A DNA stretch of 64,000 bases from assembly GCF_001999965.1 (NCBI RefSeq), contig NZ_CP019646.1, forward strand, positions 1,116,001-1,180,000. The letters are read 5' to 3'. The stretch comes from Limihaloglobus sulfuriphilus. GTDB lineage: Bacteria > Planctomycetota > Phycisphaerae > Sedimentisphaerales > Sedimentisphaeraceae. Below are positions 44,544 to 53,804 of the stretch, piece by piece (the first letter of the stretch is position 1; the number at the start of each line of letters is the position of its first letter). Position numbers and translations under genes: made by a program. Below the pieces are notes generated by a model, which made no database searches, was not told the DNA's origin, and worked only from the letters and a program-made list of their open reading frames with translations.

Positions 44544-45545
44544 TTAGCCTGTAACCCTGGAGCTTGCCAGAGTTTTATCCACAAAATCATTGCCAAATTT
44601 ACCACTGGCAGAATATTTGTCCGCATTCATCTGGTCGAGATCGCCTTTTTTTTCGAGCCAGTTGCAGTACCTGCTGTAGAGGTTTCTGGCCGCTAGGTAT
44701 GTAGAATTCGGACTCATGAAGTGAGAAAATTCAAACGTTATCAACTTATCAACTCCAGCCTCTGTAGCCGCCTCCATCTTACGATGCAGAACGGGCCAGC
44801 TTACAGGCGGAAACTTAATCGGCTTATCACGGTCAAAAGTCTCAACGTTAGTCCAGCTCTTGAGGCCATATTTTCTTGCAAGAGAAGCATTTACATGTAG
44901 ATAATCAAGCAATTCAGAAAAATCAACATTGCCATCCTGAAACGCTACAACATCTACGCAGTCTTTTATTTCAGCAAAAACTCTATCCCATGACTTCTCG
45001 TGTTCTGCCAGGGTGATGGGGTTTTCTGCAAATTGTTTCTTCCCATGGATATATGGTGATATGAGAATGGGCATATCCTTTAAGTCCTTGAGGTGGCGTC
45101 CAAGCTGACGATAAACCTTCATTACAGCGGGGTTATAGGTATCAATCTCATGGCTGATATACCAGCCCTTAAATGACTCATGGTGGCCATATTTGTCGAC
45201 AACTTCTTCTGTAAATGCCTTATTTATATCAACTTCGAGCTGGTATTGGCCCTCCATCCAGTATTTGCCACTGTCATAGGTGCCAAAAAAGAGACTCATC
45301 GAATATTTATCGGCAAGGCCAAGAAAAAGACCCAGCAAATCATCAGGTGCACAGACATAGCTGTTATGTTTTTGAATAACAGAGGACTTAAAAGTCGCAA
45401 AATCCTTATATCCGTTACGTATTACAATAACAGTATCTATGCCAATCATTTTCATTGCACGAAAATCTGCCTCCCATTCTAATGGCCCCCAGTTGGAAGA
45501 GGGTATATCGTGGGTAATCTCGTCAATAAATGTTCCGGTGATCAT
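44544..45545 (-). CDS. DUF4434-like TIM-barrel protein, probable glycosidase-like
   Basis: A 333-residue protein that begins ITGTFIDEITHDIPSSNWGPLEWEADFRAMKMIGIDTVIVIRNG, the pattern of DUF4434 proteins, and continues as a barrel with GWYISHEIDTYN and WTNVETFDRD, where acidic residues at strand ends could be catalytic. No signal peptide is evident. Members are annotated as putative glycoside hydrolases of unknown substrate. It stands between the pseudopilin and the oxidoreductase gene in locus 2. Confidence 0.65.
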   Translation of the reverse strand: MITGTFIDEITHDIPSSNWGPLEWEADFRAMKMIGIDTVIVIRNGYKDFATFKSSVIQKHNSYVCAPDDLLGLFLGLADKYSMSLFFGTYDSGKYWMEGQYQLEVDINKAFTEEVVDKYGHHESFKGWYISHEIDTYNPAVMKVYRQLGRHLKDLKDMPILISPYIHGKKQFAENPITLAEHEKSWDRVFAEIKDCVDVVAFQDGNVDFSELLDYLHVNASLARKYGLKSWTNVETFDRDKPIKFPPVSWPVLHRKMEAATEAGVDKLITFEFSHFMSPNSTYLAARNLYSRYCNWLEKKGDLDQMNADKYSASGKFGNDFVDKTLASSRVTG

Positions 45546-45649
45546 AATGTTGTTTTTCCAGCGTGTTAAGTTTTTATGTTATGTACAGGCTTTTTATGGT
45601 TATCCAGCTCGAAACCTGCAGCACCGCGGGGAATTATTATAGAGGACAA

Positions 45650-46528
45650 TCAGCCCCTCGGTACTCCATTATCGATCAAGCGAGTACCAACTTTATCTCT
45701 GGTAGGAACTCTCGAAGCATCTGGATCGCTGACCGACTTTTCAAGCTCTTTTCTATTGTAATCGCCGACATGGCCATCAACAAAGAGGCAGTTGAACTTA
45801 CCGTCCATTGATTCTTCGCCCTGTCTTCCGCCTGTTTTACCGTGCCTGCCGGGGATTACATATATCTTTTTGTCAGTCGGGTTCATGGTTCCATATGGTA
45901 CGTAGGCATAACGCTGTCCATCCCATATACCTGTGTTGGTACTGGTTACCTTGAACCAGCTTTCCTGTATAACATCATAGCCAAAATTATACCAACTGGC
46001 ATCAGCAAACAATATTTTATCACCAGGTCTTTTTATTGACGAAACCCTCCAGAGACTGAACTCATGGTTCATGCCGTATGCGTTACCTGCCGGGAAAACT
46101 TCTGGGCGATCTTTTTTTGCCAGACTGGGGCAGTGCAGAATCGAGCCTTCGCCGGCTGTCCAAGTGTTAGATTCCTGGCTGAATTCTGCGGCTACATTAA
46201 CATACTGACCAATTCCAGGCAGGCTGTAAGACCTGCTGCCGGCCCTTATTGCCAGACGGGGATCATCTGGATGCCACCAGGCGCCTGTAATCTCAGGATG
46301 CCAGTCTTTTTCTGCATCAGAATAGGGTATAGCCGATGGCATTTTGCCCTTGTAGTCATGCTGATAGAGAGTCACACCCATAGCTATCTGCCGCAGGTTT
46401 GACTTACAGACAGACGACTTACTCAATTCCCGAACCCTGCTCAAGGCAGGCATCATAATTGCCATAAGCAATGCTATGATAGAGATTACGACCAGCAATT
46501 CTATTAAGGTAAATCCGCGTTTTTTCAT
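45650..46528 (-). CDS. GspG/PulG-like pseudopilin of locus 2
   Basis: A 292-residue prepilin-type protein from the ATG at 46528 ([21 protein letters not shown]); the longer frame to 46618 would put 30 residues before the leader and overlap the upstream gene, so it is rejected. The body has RQIAMGVTLYQHDYKGKMP and a NCLFVDGHVGDYN tail. It is related to but distinct from the two copies in locus 1. It starts 35 bases after the LamG/FnIII gene, repeating the pairing of a pseudopilin with a large secreted binding protein. Confidence 0.85.
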   Translation of the reverse strand: MKKRGFTLIELLVVISIIALLMAIMMPALSRVRELSKSSVCKSNLRQIAMGVTLYQHDYKGKMPSAIPYSDAEKDWHPEITGAWWHPDDPRLAIRAGSRSYSLPGIGQYVNVAAEFSQESNTWTAGEGSILHCPSLAKKDRPEVFPAGNAYGMNHEFSLWRVSSIKRPGDKILFADASWYNFGYDVIQESWFKVTSTNTGIWDGQRYAYVPYGTMNPTDKKIYVIPGRHGKTGGRQGEESMDGKFNCLFVDGHVGDYNRKELEKSVSDPDASRVPTRDKVGTRLIDNGVPRG

Positions 46529-46563
46529 GTCTATGCCTTTATTTATAATTATATTGTTATCTA

Positions 46564-49275
46564 TTATTGTAACCAATTTGAAACTATTACAATCAAATCC
46601 TGGAAATCTACAACACAATCTCCGTTAATATCACCTTCAACCGGTCCGGTACACTCGGGAACAAAGATGAATTTGATATTATCAAAATCTATAGTTCCGC
46701 TGTCAAAATCTACAGCTGCAAACGGAGCAGAAGAACAACCGATCTCAAATCCATAAATATCAGTTAAATCACTGTACTGGCTCAGGTCGGCAGTTATAAC
46801 CTTCCAACCTGTTGCCTGGTCTGTAGTTAAGGCTGGATCAGCAACAATATACGCAGCCGGATCCATTCTATGCTCGCCGGTAACACCACCGCAGCCAACA
46901 CCGCCCTGGAAGAGCTTGATCGTGAAGTACTGTTCATGGCTGTTGCCCTGTGCAAAGTTTACCATAACTTCGAGTTCGTCATACTGGGACAAGTCTTTCG
47001 GAGTATCAAATACGTACATAAATTCAGCAAGGCCCCACTCATCGCCAAAACCTAACAGGTCATAGCTGTAACGCAGGAAGTTGCCCTCGGCATTGTTCTG
47101 CAGATCAAGGGTTACATCACCGTCTTTATATACAGAATAGTAATTTGCCGGCACTACTTCCCATTCAGTCTGCATAGCCTGTGATGTCGCATAGCTCTCA
47201 AAATCATCAACAATCCAGTCGCTGCCTTCTGTCAGGTTGCTGTTTTGCCAATAACCCGAGAACATGGCAATATCTTCATTGTTGACAAAGGTGTCTTTAT
47301 TTATATCACCAACAAGATACTCTGGAGTAAAACTCCATACAATACCCTTGTTTACATTTGCACCATCAAGCACATCAACTCTCCAGAAGTAGGTTGTATC
47401 TACCTCTATTTGTGCTGGCACAACTACACTTGTAGAGGCTAGATCGCTTTCGATCAGCTCGGATGCACCTGGATCAGAGGTGGTGCCAAAATATACATTA
47501 TATCTCGGCGAAGCAACATTTACCGGCGCCTGCCAATTGAGTTCACCAAGGGTTTCAGACATTGTTACTGTACCAACCTGTGGAGATGGATCCGTTGCCA
47601 GCATTCCAGCTGATGTGCTTGCAACCAATGATGCAACCTGTTCAGCGTTCAATGCCGAATCAAAGACATACACCTCGTCCATATCGCCCTGCCATTTTGC
47701 ATGACCAAGGCTCAAACCGCCGCCACCTATCCGGATAACAGAATCCATAGATGTAAATGCGCTGTTATCCTTGGAAGCAACTAATGAGCCGTCAACATAT
47801 AAAGCTATATCTGCTGTCCCGTTGCCCTTGTCATTCCAGCTGAAGGCATAGTGGAACCAGGTTTCCTTAGTCACTGCCGGCGTGGTCAAAACCTTCCATG
47901 CATCATTAGCGACACGGGTTGTTACTGTGTATGGCTCTACTACGCCATTATTATCGAAGAATGCATAGGATTTCCACGCCTGATTATAACCCTCTGGAGC
48001 AGAATCCCAAAGCAATGGGTAATACTGATGCACAGCATCAACATCCAATCTTGCCCACATGGCTACAGTTCCGGTTGCTCCCGGATTTGCAACCGCAAGC
48101 GAGTCTCCGCCTCTGAGCCACCAACCGTTATTGACAAATTCACCATAGCTGCCTGCAATACCGCCCTCAATGATATTAATCTCTCCTGCAACCGGTTTTG
48201 TTATAGTACCATCTGCCGATGTTGCCAGTTGATCATCAATATAGGTCGCACCGCCAAATGACGTATCACTGAAGGGTATATGCGAAACAGCTACCAGCCG
48301 GTCGCCGGCGACAGCTGTCTTGAATGACCAGACAACGGCTTCATAACTCGAAGCACCATCGATAACCTCGACTTTCCAGTAGTAATTTTTGCCGCTTTCT
48401 ACGGTTATCTCTGTACTTGGAGCAGATGTTGTGATCGGCGCAACTCCAGTAAAATCAGCACTCTCAGTAGCAACATAAACCTTGTACTCAGGTGAGGCTA
48501 TCCCTGTTGGAGCCGTCCAGCTGAGCGTTATATTTCCTTCTTCAACTTCACAACCTACGTACGGAAGCGGCTCTGTCGCAACGCTGCCGCTCTCAACATT
48601 GGCGATAAGTCCTGCAATATCAGTCTCGCTGAGAACACCGTCAAAGATATACAATTCATCCATCTGCCCATTAAACTTATACTGGCCGGACAGGCCGCCG
48701 CCCGCGTTAAATTTACTGCCCGGGGCTGTCCATTGCTGAGCAGTACCGGTCTGTGAATCAACTAGAACACCGTCAACATATACATAGCAATCAACGTAAT
48801 CGCCATTTCTTTTCCAGGTAAATGTATAATGGAACCAGGAACCAAGTTCAAAATCCTGACCAATAAGTAATGCGCAACCCGGCCAGCTGCCAACCTTGCT
48901 GTAAAATTTGCCCGCATTCGAGTCGTTGTACATTTCCCACATCCATCCGCCTGTACCTGCATCCCAGACATTCTGATAATCGTAATTATGATCAATATTG
49001 AGATACATTGAAAGGCTGCCCTCTTGAGCCATTGAGTGGCTCAATTCAAGGTGGTCGCCCTGACTTGCGGCTGTGGGATTAGTGAATTCGGCGGCTTTGC
49101 CTACCGGGCCATTAATAAAGTCGATAGAACCAACGCCGCCCCCCGCATCATCTACAAGACTGGCGTTTCCAAAATTGTCTTCAAAGGATAAATATTGAAG
49201 CGCAACAGGGCTGGTTGCGGCGGACATACCGCAAATACATAACGAAATAACTATAATATGTATCGTCTTGATCAT
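46564..49275 (-). CDS. Large secreted protein with LamG, FnIII-like and dockerin-like parts
   Basis: A 903-residue protein with signal peptide (1-20). Order: LamG domain (about 25-225), FnIII-like domain (237-320), second LamG (330-560), second FnIII-like domain (565-650), a dockerin-like loop (VGDINKDTFVNNEDIAMF), a CBM-like beta domain (about 680-865) and a terminal half dockerin repeat (GDINGDCVVDFQDL...NWLQ). No enzyme domain is seen; glycan binding or adhesion is likely. The second LamG is very close, even in DNA, to that of the neighbouring PEP-CTERM protein. Confidence 0.82.
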   Translation of the reverse strand: MIKTIHIIVISLCICGMSAATSPVALQYLSFEDNFGNASLVDDAGGGVGSIDFINGPVGKAAEFTNPTAASQGDHLELSHSMAQEGSLSMYLNIDHNYDYQNVWDAGTGGWMWEMYNDSNAGKFYSKVGSWPGCALLIGQDFELGSWFHYTFTWKRNGDYVDCYVYVDGVLVDSQTGTAQQWTAPGSKFNAGGGLSGQYKFNGQMDELYIFDGVLSETDIAGLIANVESGSVATEPLPYVGCEVEEGNITLSWTAPTGIASPEYKVYVATESADFTGVAPITTSAPSTEITVESGKNYYWKVEVIDGASSYEAVVWSFKTAVAGDRLVAVSHIPFSDTSFGGATYIDDQLATSADGTITKPVAGEINIIEGGIAGSYGEFVNNGWWLRGGDSLAVANPGATGTVAMWARLDVDAVHQYYPLLWDSAPEGYNQAWKSYAFFDNNGVVEPYTVTTRVANDAWKVLTTPAVTKETWFHYAFSWNDKGNGTADIALYVDGSLVASKDNSAFTSMDSVIRIGGGGLSLGHAKWQGDMDEVYVFDSALNAEQVASLVASTSAGMLATDPSPQVGTVTMSETLGELNWQAPVNVASPRYNVYFGTTSDPGASELIESDLASTSVVVPAQIEVDTTYFWRVDVLDGANVNKGIVWSFTPEYLVGDINKDTFVNNEDIAMFSGYWQNSNLTEGSDWIVDDFESYATSQAMQTEWEVVPANYYSVYKDGDVTLDLQNNAEGNFLRYSYDLLGFGDEWGLAEFMYVFDTPKDLSQYDELEVMVNFAQGNSHEQYFTIKLFQGGVGCGGVTGEHRMDPAAYIVADPALTTDQATGWKVITADLSQYSDLTDIYGFEIGCSSAPFAAVDFDSGTIDFDNIKFIFVPECTGPVEGDINGDCVVDFQDLIVIVSNWLQ

Positions 49276-49316
49276 AATTTATAAATCCTTTAAAAACAAA
49301 TTACCTTATTAAATCT

Positions 49317-49346
49317 GGCAGGAACGGGCCGGTACCCGCTCCTGCC
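49317..49346 (-). terminator. Hairpin between the two LamG genes
   Basis: GGCAGGAACGGG and CCCGCTCCTGCC form a long stem (one mismatch) with a CCGGTA loop. On the minus strand it is followed by a T-poor AGATTTAATAAGG, so it is a weak terminator or an attenuator that lowers expression of the large gene relative to the PEP-CTERM gene. Confidence 0.55.
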
Positions 49347-49368
49347 GTTTGTTATATTCTTTTAATAT

Positions 49369-50178
49369 TTAAACTTTCCTGCGAATACGAAGTGCAAGTG
49401 TACCAATGCCCAACAGAACCATTGTTGCCGGCTCGGGAACAAGCTCGCCAAGCTCGGCTCCTGAAAGTGCCTGGTCAAATACATATACCTCGTCCATATC
49501 GCCCTGCCATTTTGCATGACCAAGGCTCAAACCACCGCCGCCTATCCGGATAACAGAATCCATAGATGTAAATGCGCTGTTATCCTTGGAATCAACTAAT
49601 GAGCCGTTAACGAACAGGGAACAATCCATTGTTCCGTCGCTATTATCACTCCAGGTAAAAGCATAGTGGAGCCAGCTTTCTTTAGCCTGTGAAGTCGCGG
49701 TCAATACTACCCAAGAATCTTGGTTGACACGGTTACGAATGGAATATGGGTCTTCCAGACTATTGTTAACTGAAAACTCAGCATAAGATTTCCATGCCTG
49801 TGTTGCACCTGCCGGGGCCGAATCCCAGAGAAGCGGATAATTTTGCCATACGGCATTGACATCCAGCCTTGCCCACATAGCGACGGTACCGGTTGTACCT
49901 GGATTAGCAACTTCGAGTGAGTCTCCACCACGCAGCCACCATCCATTGTTCACAAATTCGCCGTATTTACCGACAACGCCGCCCTCTACCAGGTTGATTT
50001 CACCTGCGACCGGCTTGATTGTCGTACCGTCCATCGATGTTGCCGTCTGGTCATCGATATAGGTTGCACCGCCAAATGACGTATCTTCAAAAGAGATATA
50101 CGAGGTGGGAGCCGGAAGGGCAAAGACGCTGGCACTAACTAACATTACTGCCACTAACATTGTTCTTGTACTTAACAT
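49369..50178 (-). CDS. Secreted LamG-domain protein with PEP-CTERM anchor
   Basis: A 269-residue protein from the ATG at 50178; AGGAGAA stands 8 bases upstream, and the in-frame TTG at 50196 would include this ribosome site in the gene. Signal peptide (1-20), one LamG domain, then VPEPATM, a hydrophobic stretch and RIRRKV, the PEP-CTERM signal. The protein should be displayed on the surface through exosortase. It is the first gene of the leftward locus 2 transcript, with a LacI-type palindrome 61 bases upstream. Confidence 0.85.
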   Translation of the reverse strand: MLSTRTMLVAVMLVSASVFALPAPTSYISFEDTSFGGATYIDDQTATSMDGTTIKPVAGEINLVEGGVVGKYGEFVNNGWWLRGGDSLEVANPGTTGTVAMWARLDVNAVWQNYPLLWDSAPAGATQAWKSYAEFSVNNSLEDPYSIRNRVNQDSWVVLTATSQAKESWLHYAFTWSDNSDGTMDCSLFVNGSLVDSKDNSAFTSMDSVIRIGGGGLSLGHAKWQGDMDEVYVFDQALSGAELGELVPEPATMVLLGIGTLALRIRRKV

Positions 50179-50238
50179 AAGTATTTCTCCTAACAATTAC
50201 CAATAACTTATTTCACAAAAGTAACACACTTCTGTTTT

Positions 50239-50253
50239 GGGAAAACGTTTACC
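50239..50253. promoter_or_regulatory. LacI-type operator of a second type, upstream of the LamG/PEP-CTERM gene
   Basis: GGGAAAACGTTTACC is a palindrome around a central CG with AAACGTTT core, the general LacI/CcpA-like form but different from the TAAGCG sites of locus 1. It lies in the 284-base divergent region between the LamG gene (50178) and the LacI gene (50463). The rest of this region is AT-rich with T and A runs and no gene. Confidence 0.6.
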
Positions 50254-50462
50254 TTGTACAAATTACCATCTTATGGCTTTTATTCAACCTTTTTTTCATT
50301 TTTTTTACGTCTTTTTCAAGAAAAATATATAACATTCAGCAATAAAAGAGTTTAAAAGAGAGATACACTTAAAAAAACAAGGCACACGTTTTACTTTTTT
50401 CTTTGTTTTTTCGTTTCGTGCCTTATAATCCAAATATAAATCAAAGTTCTTGAAAGTATAAC

Positions 50463-51527
50463 ATGAGCAAAGAAAAAAGACCTACAATAGTCGATATAGC
50501 AAATAGCCTGCAAATTTCGCCGGCTTCTGTCTCACGCGCCCTGAGAAATGCAGGAAAGGTAGGTGTAGATTTAAGAAAGAAAATCCTCATCGAAGCCAAA
50601 CGTATCAACTATCAACCCAACTTTGCAGCCAAAGCCCTGCGAAACCAGTCATCACAGCTAATCGGGTTGATTATACCAAACTTTTTTTCCTTTCAAATCG
50701 ATGAGCTTGTGCGAAAAATACAATATTATGTACAAAAAAAACACTACGGCATAATACTGGGCGTTACTGAGTGGGAAACCGAAAACGAAATCGAACAGCT
50801 CGAATTTATGGCCGAAAAACGGGTTGAGGGAATCATAGTCAAATCCAAGGGAATGCACCAGACAATTGACAAGATACAAGAGCTCTCAATGGACGGGATG
50901 AGAGTGGTAAGCCTGCTGGACAAAGTAGATATACCCAACGTCAGCTCTGTTCTTGTTAACAATGCTATGGGCGGCTACCTTGCAACAAAACACCTGCTTG
51001 AAAAAGGACACCGAAGAATTCTATACGTAACATACCAGCAAACACAGTCGAACGAAGGAAACGATTCACACTTCTCCAGAGAAAGATACTTCGGCATGCT
51101 CAGGGCATATGCAGAGATGAATATTAAACGCCCCGACAACCTGGTATTCTATGACAAAAGCACCAACCAGAACCATGATACTGAAGCGCATTTTAAGGAG
51201 TACATCTCCAGGCACACAGACTTTACAGCCATTTTCGCCTACGACGACCAGATCGCTGCCGGCGTATCCAGAGCAATAAGGTCCCATGGATACAGCATAC
51301 CAGAAGATTTTTCGCTCGTGGGTTTCGACGACAGCATATTTGTAAACAAATGGAGCAACCCACCCATCACTGTAATAAAACAGCCTGATGATGAAATAGC
51401 TTGCGAAGCAGTCAGGCTACTGGTCAACGACAATAACAATGAGCTACCCCCAGCGCATTCAGTTGTAATTAATCCCGAACTGATAAAACGAGAGTCTGTA
51501 GCAAGTATAGTTGTCAAGCAGCCATGA
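50463..51527 (+). CDS. LacI/GalR-family regulator of locus 2
   Basis: A 354-residue regulator with helix-turn-helix TIVDIANSLQISPASVSRAL and hinge helix (INYQPNFAAKALR) at the N-terminus and a sugar-sensing domain after it (VSSVLVNNAMGGYLATKHLLEKGHRRI, FSLVGFDDS). It is divergent from the LamG/PEP-CTERM gene and probably controls the leftward locus through the palindrome at 50239. The stop codon lies inside a dispersed repeat (51506-51535), so the C-terminal residues VVKQP may be altered relative to relatives. Confidence 0.9.
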   Translation: MSKEKRPTIVDIANSLQISPASVSRALRNAGKVGVDLRKKILIEAKRINYQPNFAAKALRNQSSQLIGLIIPNFFSFQIDELVRKIQYYVQKKHYGIILGVTEWETENEIEQLEFMAEKRVEGIIVKSKGMHQTIDKIQELSMDGMRVVSLLDKVDIPNVSSVLVNNAMGGYLATKHLLEKGHRRILYVTYQQTQSNEGNDSHFSRERYFGMLRAYAEMNIKRPDNLVFYDKSTNQNHDTEAHFKEYISRHTDFTAIFAYDDQIAAGVSRAIRSHGYSIPEDFSLVGFDDSIFVNKWSNPPITVIKQPDDEIACEAVRLLVNDNNNELPPAHSVVINPELIKRESVASIVVKQP

Positions 51528-51562
51528 GGCCACTTGTACTTGTCAAGCGTTCACGAGACCAT
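51506..51562. repeat. Two adjacent copies of the short dispersed repeat
   Basis: TATAGTTGTCAAGCAGCCATGAGGCCACTT (split: 51506-51535) and GTACTTGTCAAGC...CGAGACC (51536-51562) match each other and the right part of the repeat at 25661. The first overlaps the end of the lacI gene. With the copy at 53805 they bracket the IS remnant and ATPase gene. Confidence 0.55.
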
Positions 51563-51575
51563 AACAAAACGGCCG

Positions 51576-52428
51576 TACGGTGCATTTATTCATCCAGGAT
51601 TAAATCTATGCTTTTAAATGAGTTAAATTCAACATGCTTGGTTGGAAATGATTGATAACCACTCACGGTTACAAGCAAAATGGGGAGAAATTTGCTTCAT
51701 TTGTAGCTGTTTCTCATGATACGGACGCACCGATGCTGTAACTCAGACTTGATTTATTAGGAATTAGGCTGCCAGGCGGTGGTAGGACTTCAGCAGCCCG
51801 CCGAGGCGTTCGATGCACTGGATTTCAGCATTGTCATCGATTTTGTGTTTCGGCTCGATGAAACCGCCCAATGATTGATGAATGCGTTCGTGGTGATAAT
51901 ACTGGCCGAATTCTTTGAGAACGTATTCAAGCTGTTCTACTGATGTTAAAATAAGCTGGTTCAAACATTCAAATTTTACTGTTTTCACATAGCGTTCTGC
52001 GACGGAATTCAAATCTGGGCTTCGTGGTGGAAGCTTTATGGGTTCTACGCCTGAGCTTTTTAGAATTTGATGAAAACCGTGCGACTTAAAAAATGAGTCC
52101 CTATCATGGATCAGGTAGCGTTTGCCGTTCAGGAAGCCATCCTCAAAGTCTGTGAGGATACATGCAGCCTGACTCATATACTTGCCGTCCGGCTGAAGCT
52201 TGACGGGTGTATAGAAGACCTTTCTGATTGATAGATCAATCAGAAAAAAGACCATACACCTGACCAACCGCCCTCTCACAAGCAATTCTACCGTGAAGAA
52301 ATCACACGCAGCTATGACATCCCAGTGGCTCTTGAGGAACTCATACCAGGTCGATTTGACTGTCAGGTCCGGCTCAGGATCACGTACGGTGCATTTATTC
52401 ATCCAGGATTAAATCTATGCTTTTTAAT
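51576..52428 (-). mobile_element. Truncated second copy of the rve-type IS, bounded by copies of its own end
   Basis: The left terminus GGTGCATTTATTCATCC (from 51577) and the following 190 bases belong to the noncoding tail of the IS; the transposase part ends abruptly at 52382. There a second copy of the same terminus (GGTGCATTTATTCATCC and about 25 more bases, to 52428) is joined, in the same orientation and with the same CGTAC before it. So one IS end replaced the missing half, or a new insertion deleted it. Confidence 0.7.
51764..52385 (-). pseudogene. C-terminal half of an rve-type transposase
   Basis: The frame matches the last 205 or so residues of the transposase at 34342 (from DPEPDLTVKSTW on) with a handful of changes, and has no N-terminal helix-turn-helix. 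The catalytic residues D (ACDFFTVEL), D (HDRDSFF) and E (SVAERYVK) remain, but the DNA-binding part is gone. An apparent start in the joined IS end is accidental. Confidence 0.85.
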
Positions 52429-52493
52429 GAGAGAGAGCTATGAATATTTTTACACTACGGTTTTTTGCACTGCTTTAACTGTGAGATAAATTT

Positions 52494-53693
52494 TTATCCA
52501 ACCCATTTTTCGATTGGACTCGAAAGAAATTCTTCTATCCTAATCCCCTGTCCACCGACAAGAAGCTGCCGTTTTACATTAAATTCTTTGGAGAATTCCT
52601 CCATCCCCGGCAAGCTGTATTCTTTCTTGCCACTTTTGACCTCGATAGCGACTACTGTTTTGCCGGATTCAAGGACAAAATCGACCTCTTTGTTTCGATT
52701 TAGCCAATAATAAACTTCTATGCCTTTTCCTTTAGAACTATTGATTAAATGAGCACCAACTGCTGATTCTGTTAGCCTGCCCCAGTATTGGCGATCATGT
52801 ATAGCTTCCGTGTAGGAGAGGCCTGACATCGCGGACATTAGAACGGTGTTTAATACAAGTAATTTTGGGCTTGAACCCCTTTTGCGATGAGTTTTTCCTG
52901 AAAACTTTTCCAAGCCGGCCAGCAGACCTGCACCGCTAAGCAAATCAAGGTAATGTGCCAGTGTAGTTGTATTTCCTGCATCCTGTAATTGTCCTACCAT
53001 TTTCTGATAAGAAAGGATCTGTCCGGAATATTCGCATCCCAAATGAAACATCCTTCTAAGTAACGCCGGCTTGTCAACCCTTGTCATCAATAGGATGTCT
53101 CTCGATATAGTGGTTTCGATAAGTGAATCAGCTATATATTGTTGCCATCGCTGTTTGTTATTTGTTAGCTCAGCAGCACCAGGGTAACCGCCGTGATAAA
53201 TGTAATCTTCAAGAGTCATACCAAAGCATTCGTACATTTCAGCAAAGGACCAATGCGCCACATATATGGTTTCAAATCTGCCGGCAAGGCTTTCAGTCAA
53301 ACCTTTTTGCATGAGAAGAGGAGATGAACCAGAAAGAATAACTTTTAGATTGATGTCATTCGCAGTGTCTTCATCCCACAGCCTTTTTACAGTTTCTGAC
53401 CAGCCTGAAACTTTTTGAACTTCATCAATCACAAGCATGGCAGATGAGTTTTTATCTTCTGAAATTTTGAGTCTGGCTATATCCCACTGCTGGCTGAGCC
53501 ATGACCGGTCTTGAAGGGTGGGCTCATCTGCAGAAGCGTAATGAAAGGCTAATCCGCAGTCTTTGAGTAACTGTCTTGCAAGGGTTGTTTTACCAACCTG
53601 ACGGGGTCCAGTCAAGACTTGAATAAATTTCCGTTTTTCCTTTATCCGACTTAAGATTTCTTTATAAATAGGTCTTTTGTATTCTTTAAACAT
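52494..53693 (-). CDS. AAA-family ATPase with DUF4143 domain
   Basis: A 399-residue protein: Walker A GPRQVGKTT (29-37), Walker B AMLVIDEVQKV, sensor SGSSPLLM, then the DUF4143 region with YWLNRNKEVDFVLESGKTVVAIEVKSG, a PD-(D/E)xK nuclease-like motif with D, E and K in the right order. Proteins of this type (AAA_14) are widespread, often horizontally transferred, and of unclear function. It stands alone between mobile remnants, with its own AT-rich upstream region (53694-53804) and no partner gene. Confidence 0.88.
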   Translation of the reverse strand: MFKEYKRPIYKEILSRIKEKRKFIQVLTGPRQVGKTTLARQLLKDCGLAFHYASADEPTLQDRSWLSQQWDIARLKISEDKNSSAMLVIDEVQKVSGWSETVKRLWDEDTANDINLKVILSGSSPLLMQKGLTESLAGRFETIYVAHWSFAEMYECFGMTLEDYIYHGGYPGAAELTNNKQRWQQYIADSLIETTISRDILLMTRVDKPALLRRMFHLGCEYSGQILSYQKMVGQLQDAGNTTTLAHYLDLLSGAGLLAGLEKFSGKTHRKRGSSPKLLVLNTVLMSAMSGLSYTEAIHDRQYWGRLTESAVGAHLINSSKGKGIEVYYWLNRNKEVDFVLESGKTVVAIEVKSGKKEYSLPGMEEFSKEFNVKRQLLVGGQGIRIEEFLSSPIEKWVG

Positions 53694-53804
53694 TCGAAAA
53701 TCCTTTACAAATTACTCAATACAATGAGTAATATTACACGATACTTATGTCCATTTCAAGCAAAATATTGAAAACACACTAAATTGTTCTTATTGAGATA
53801 GTAT

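Noticed and set aside
47851-48261. Plus-strand frame of 136 codons
   Set aside because: Antisense to the LamG/FnIII gene, whose signal peptide and domains are clear.
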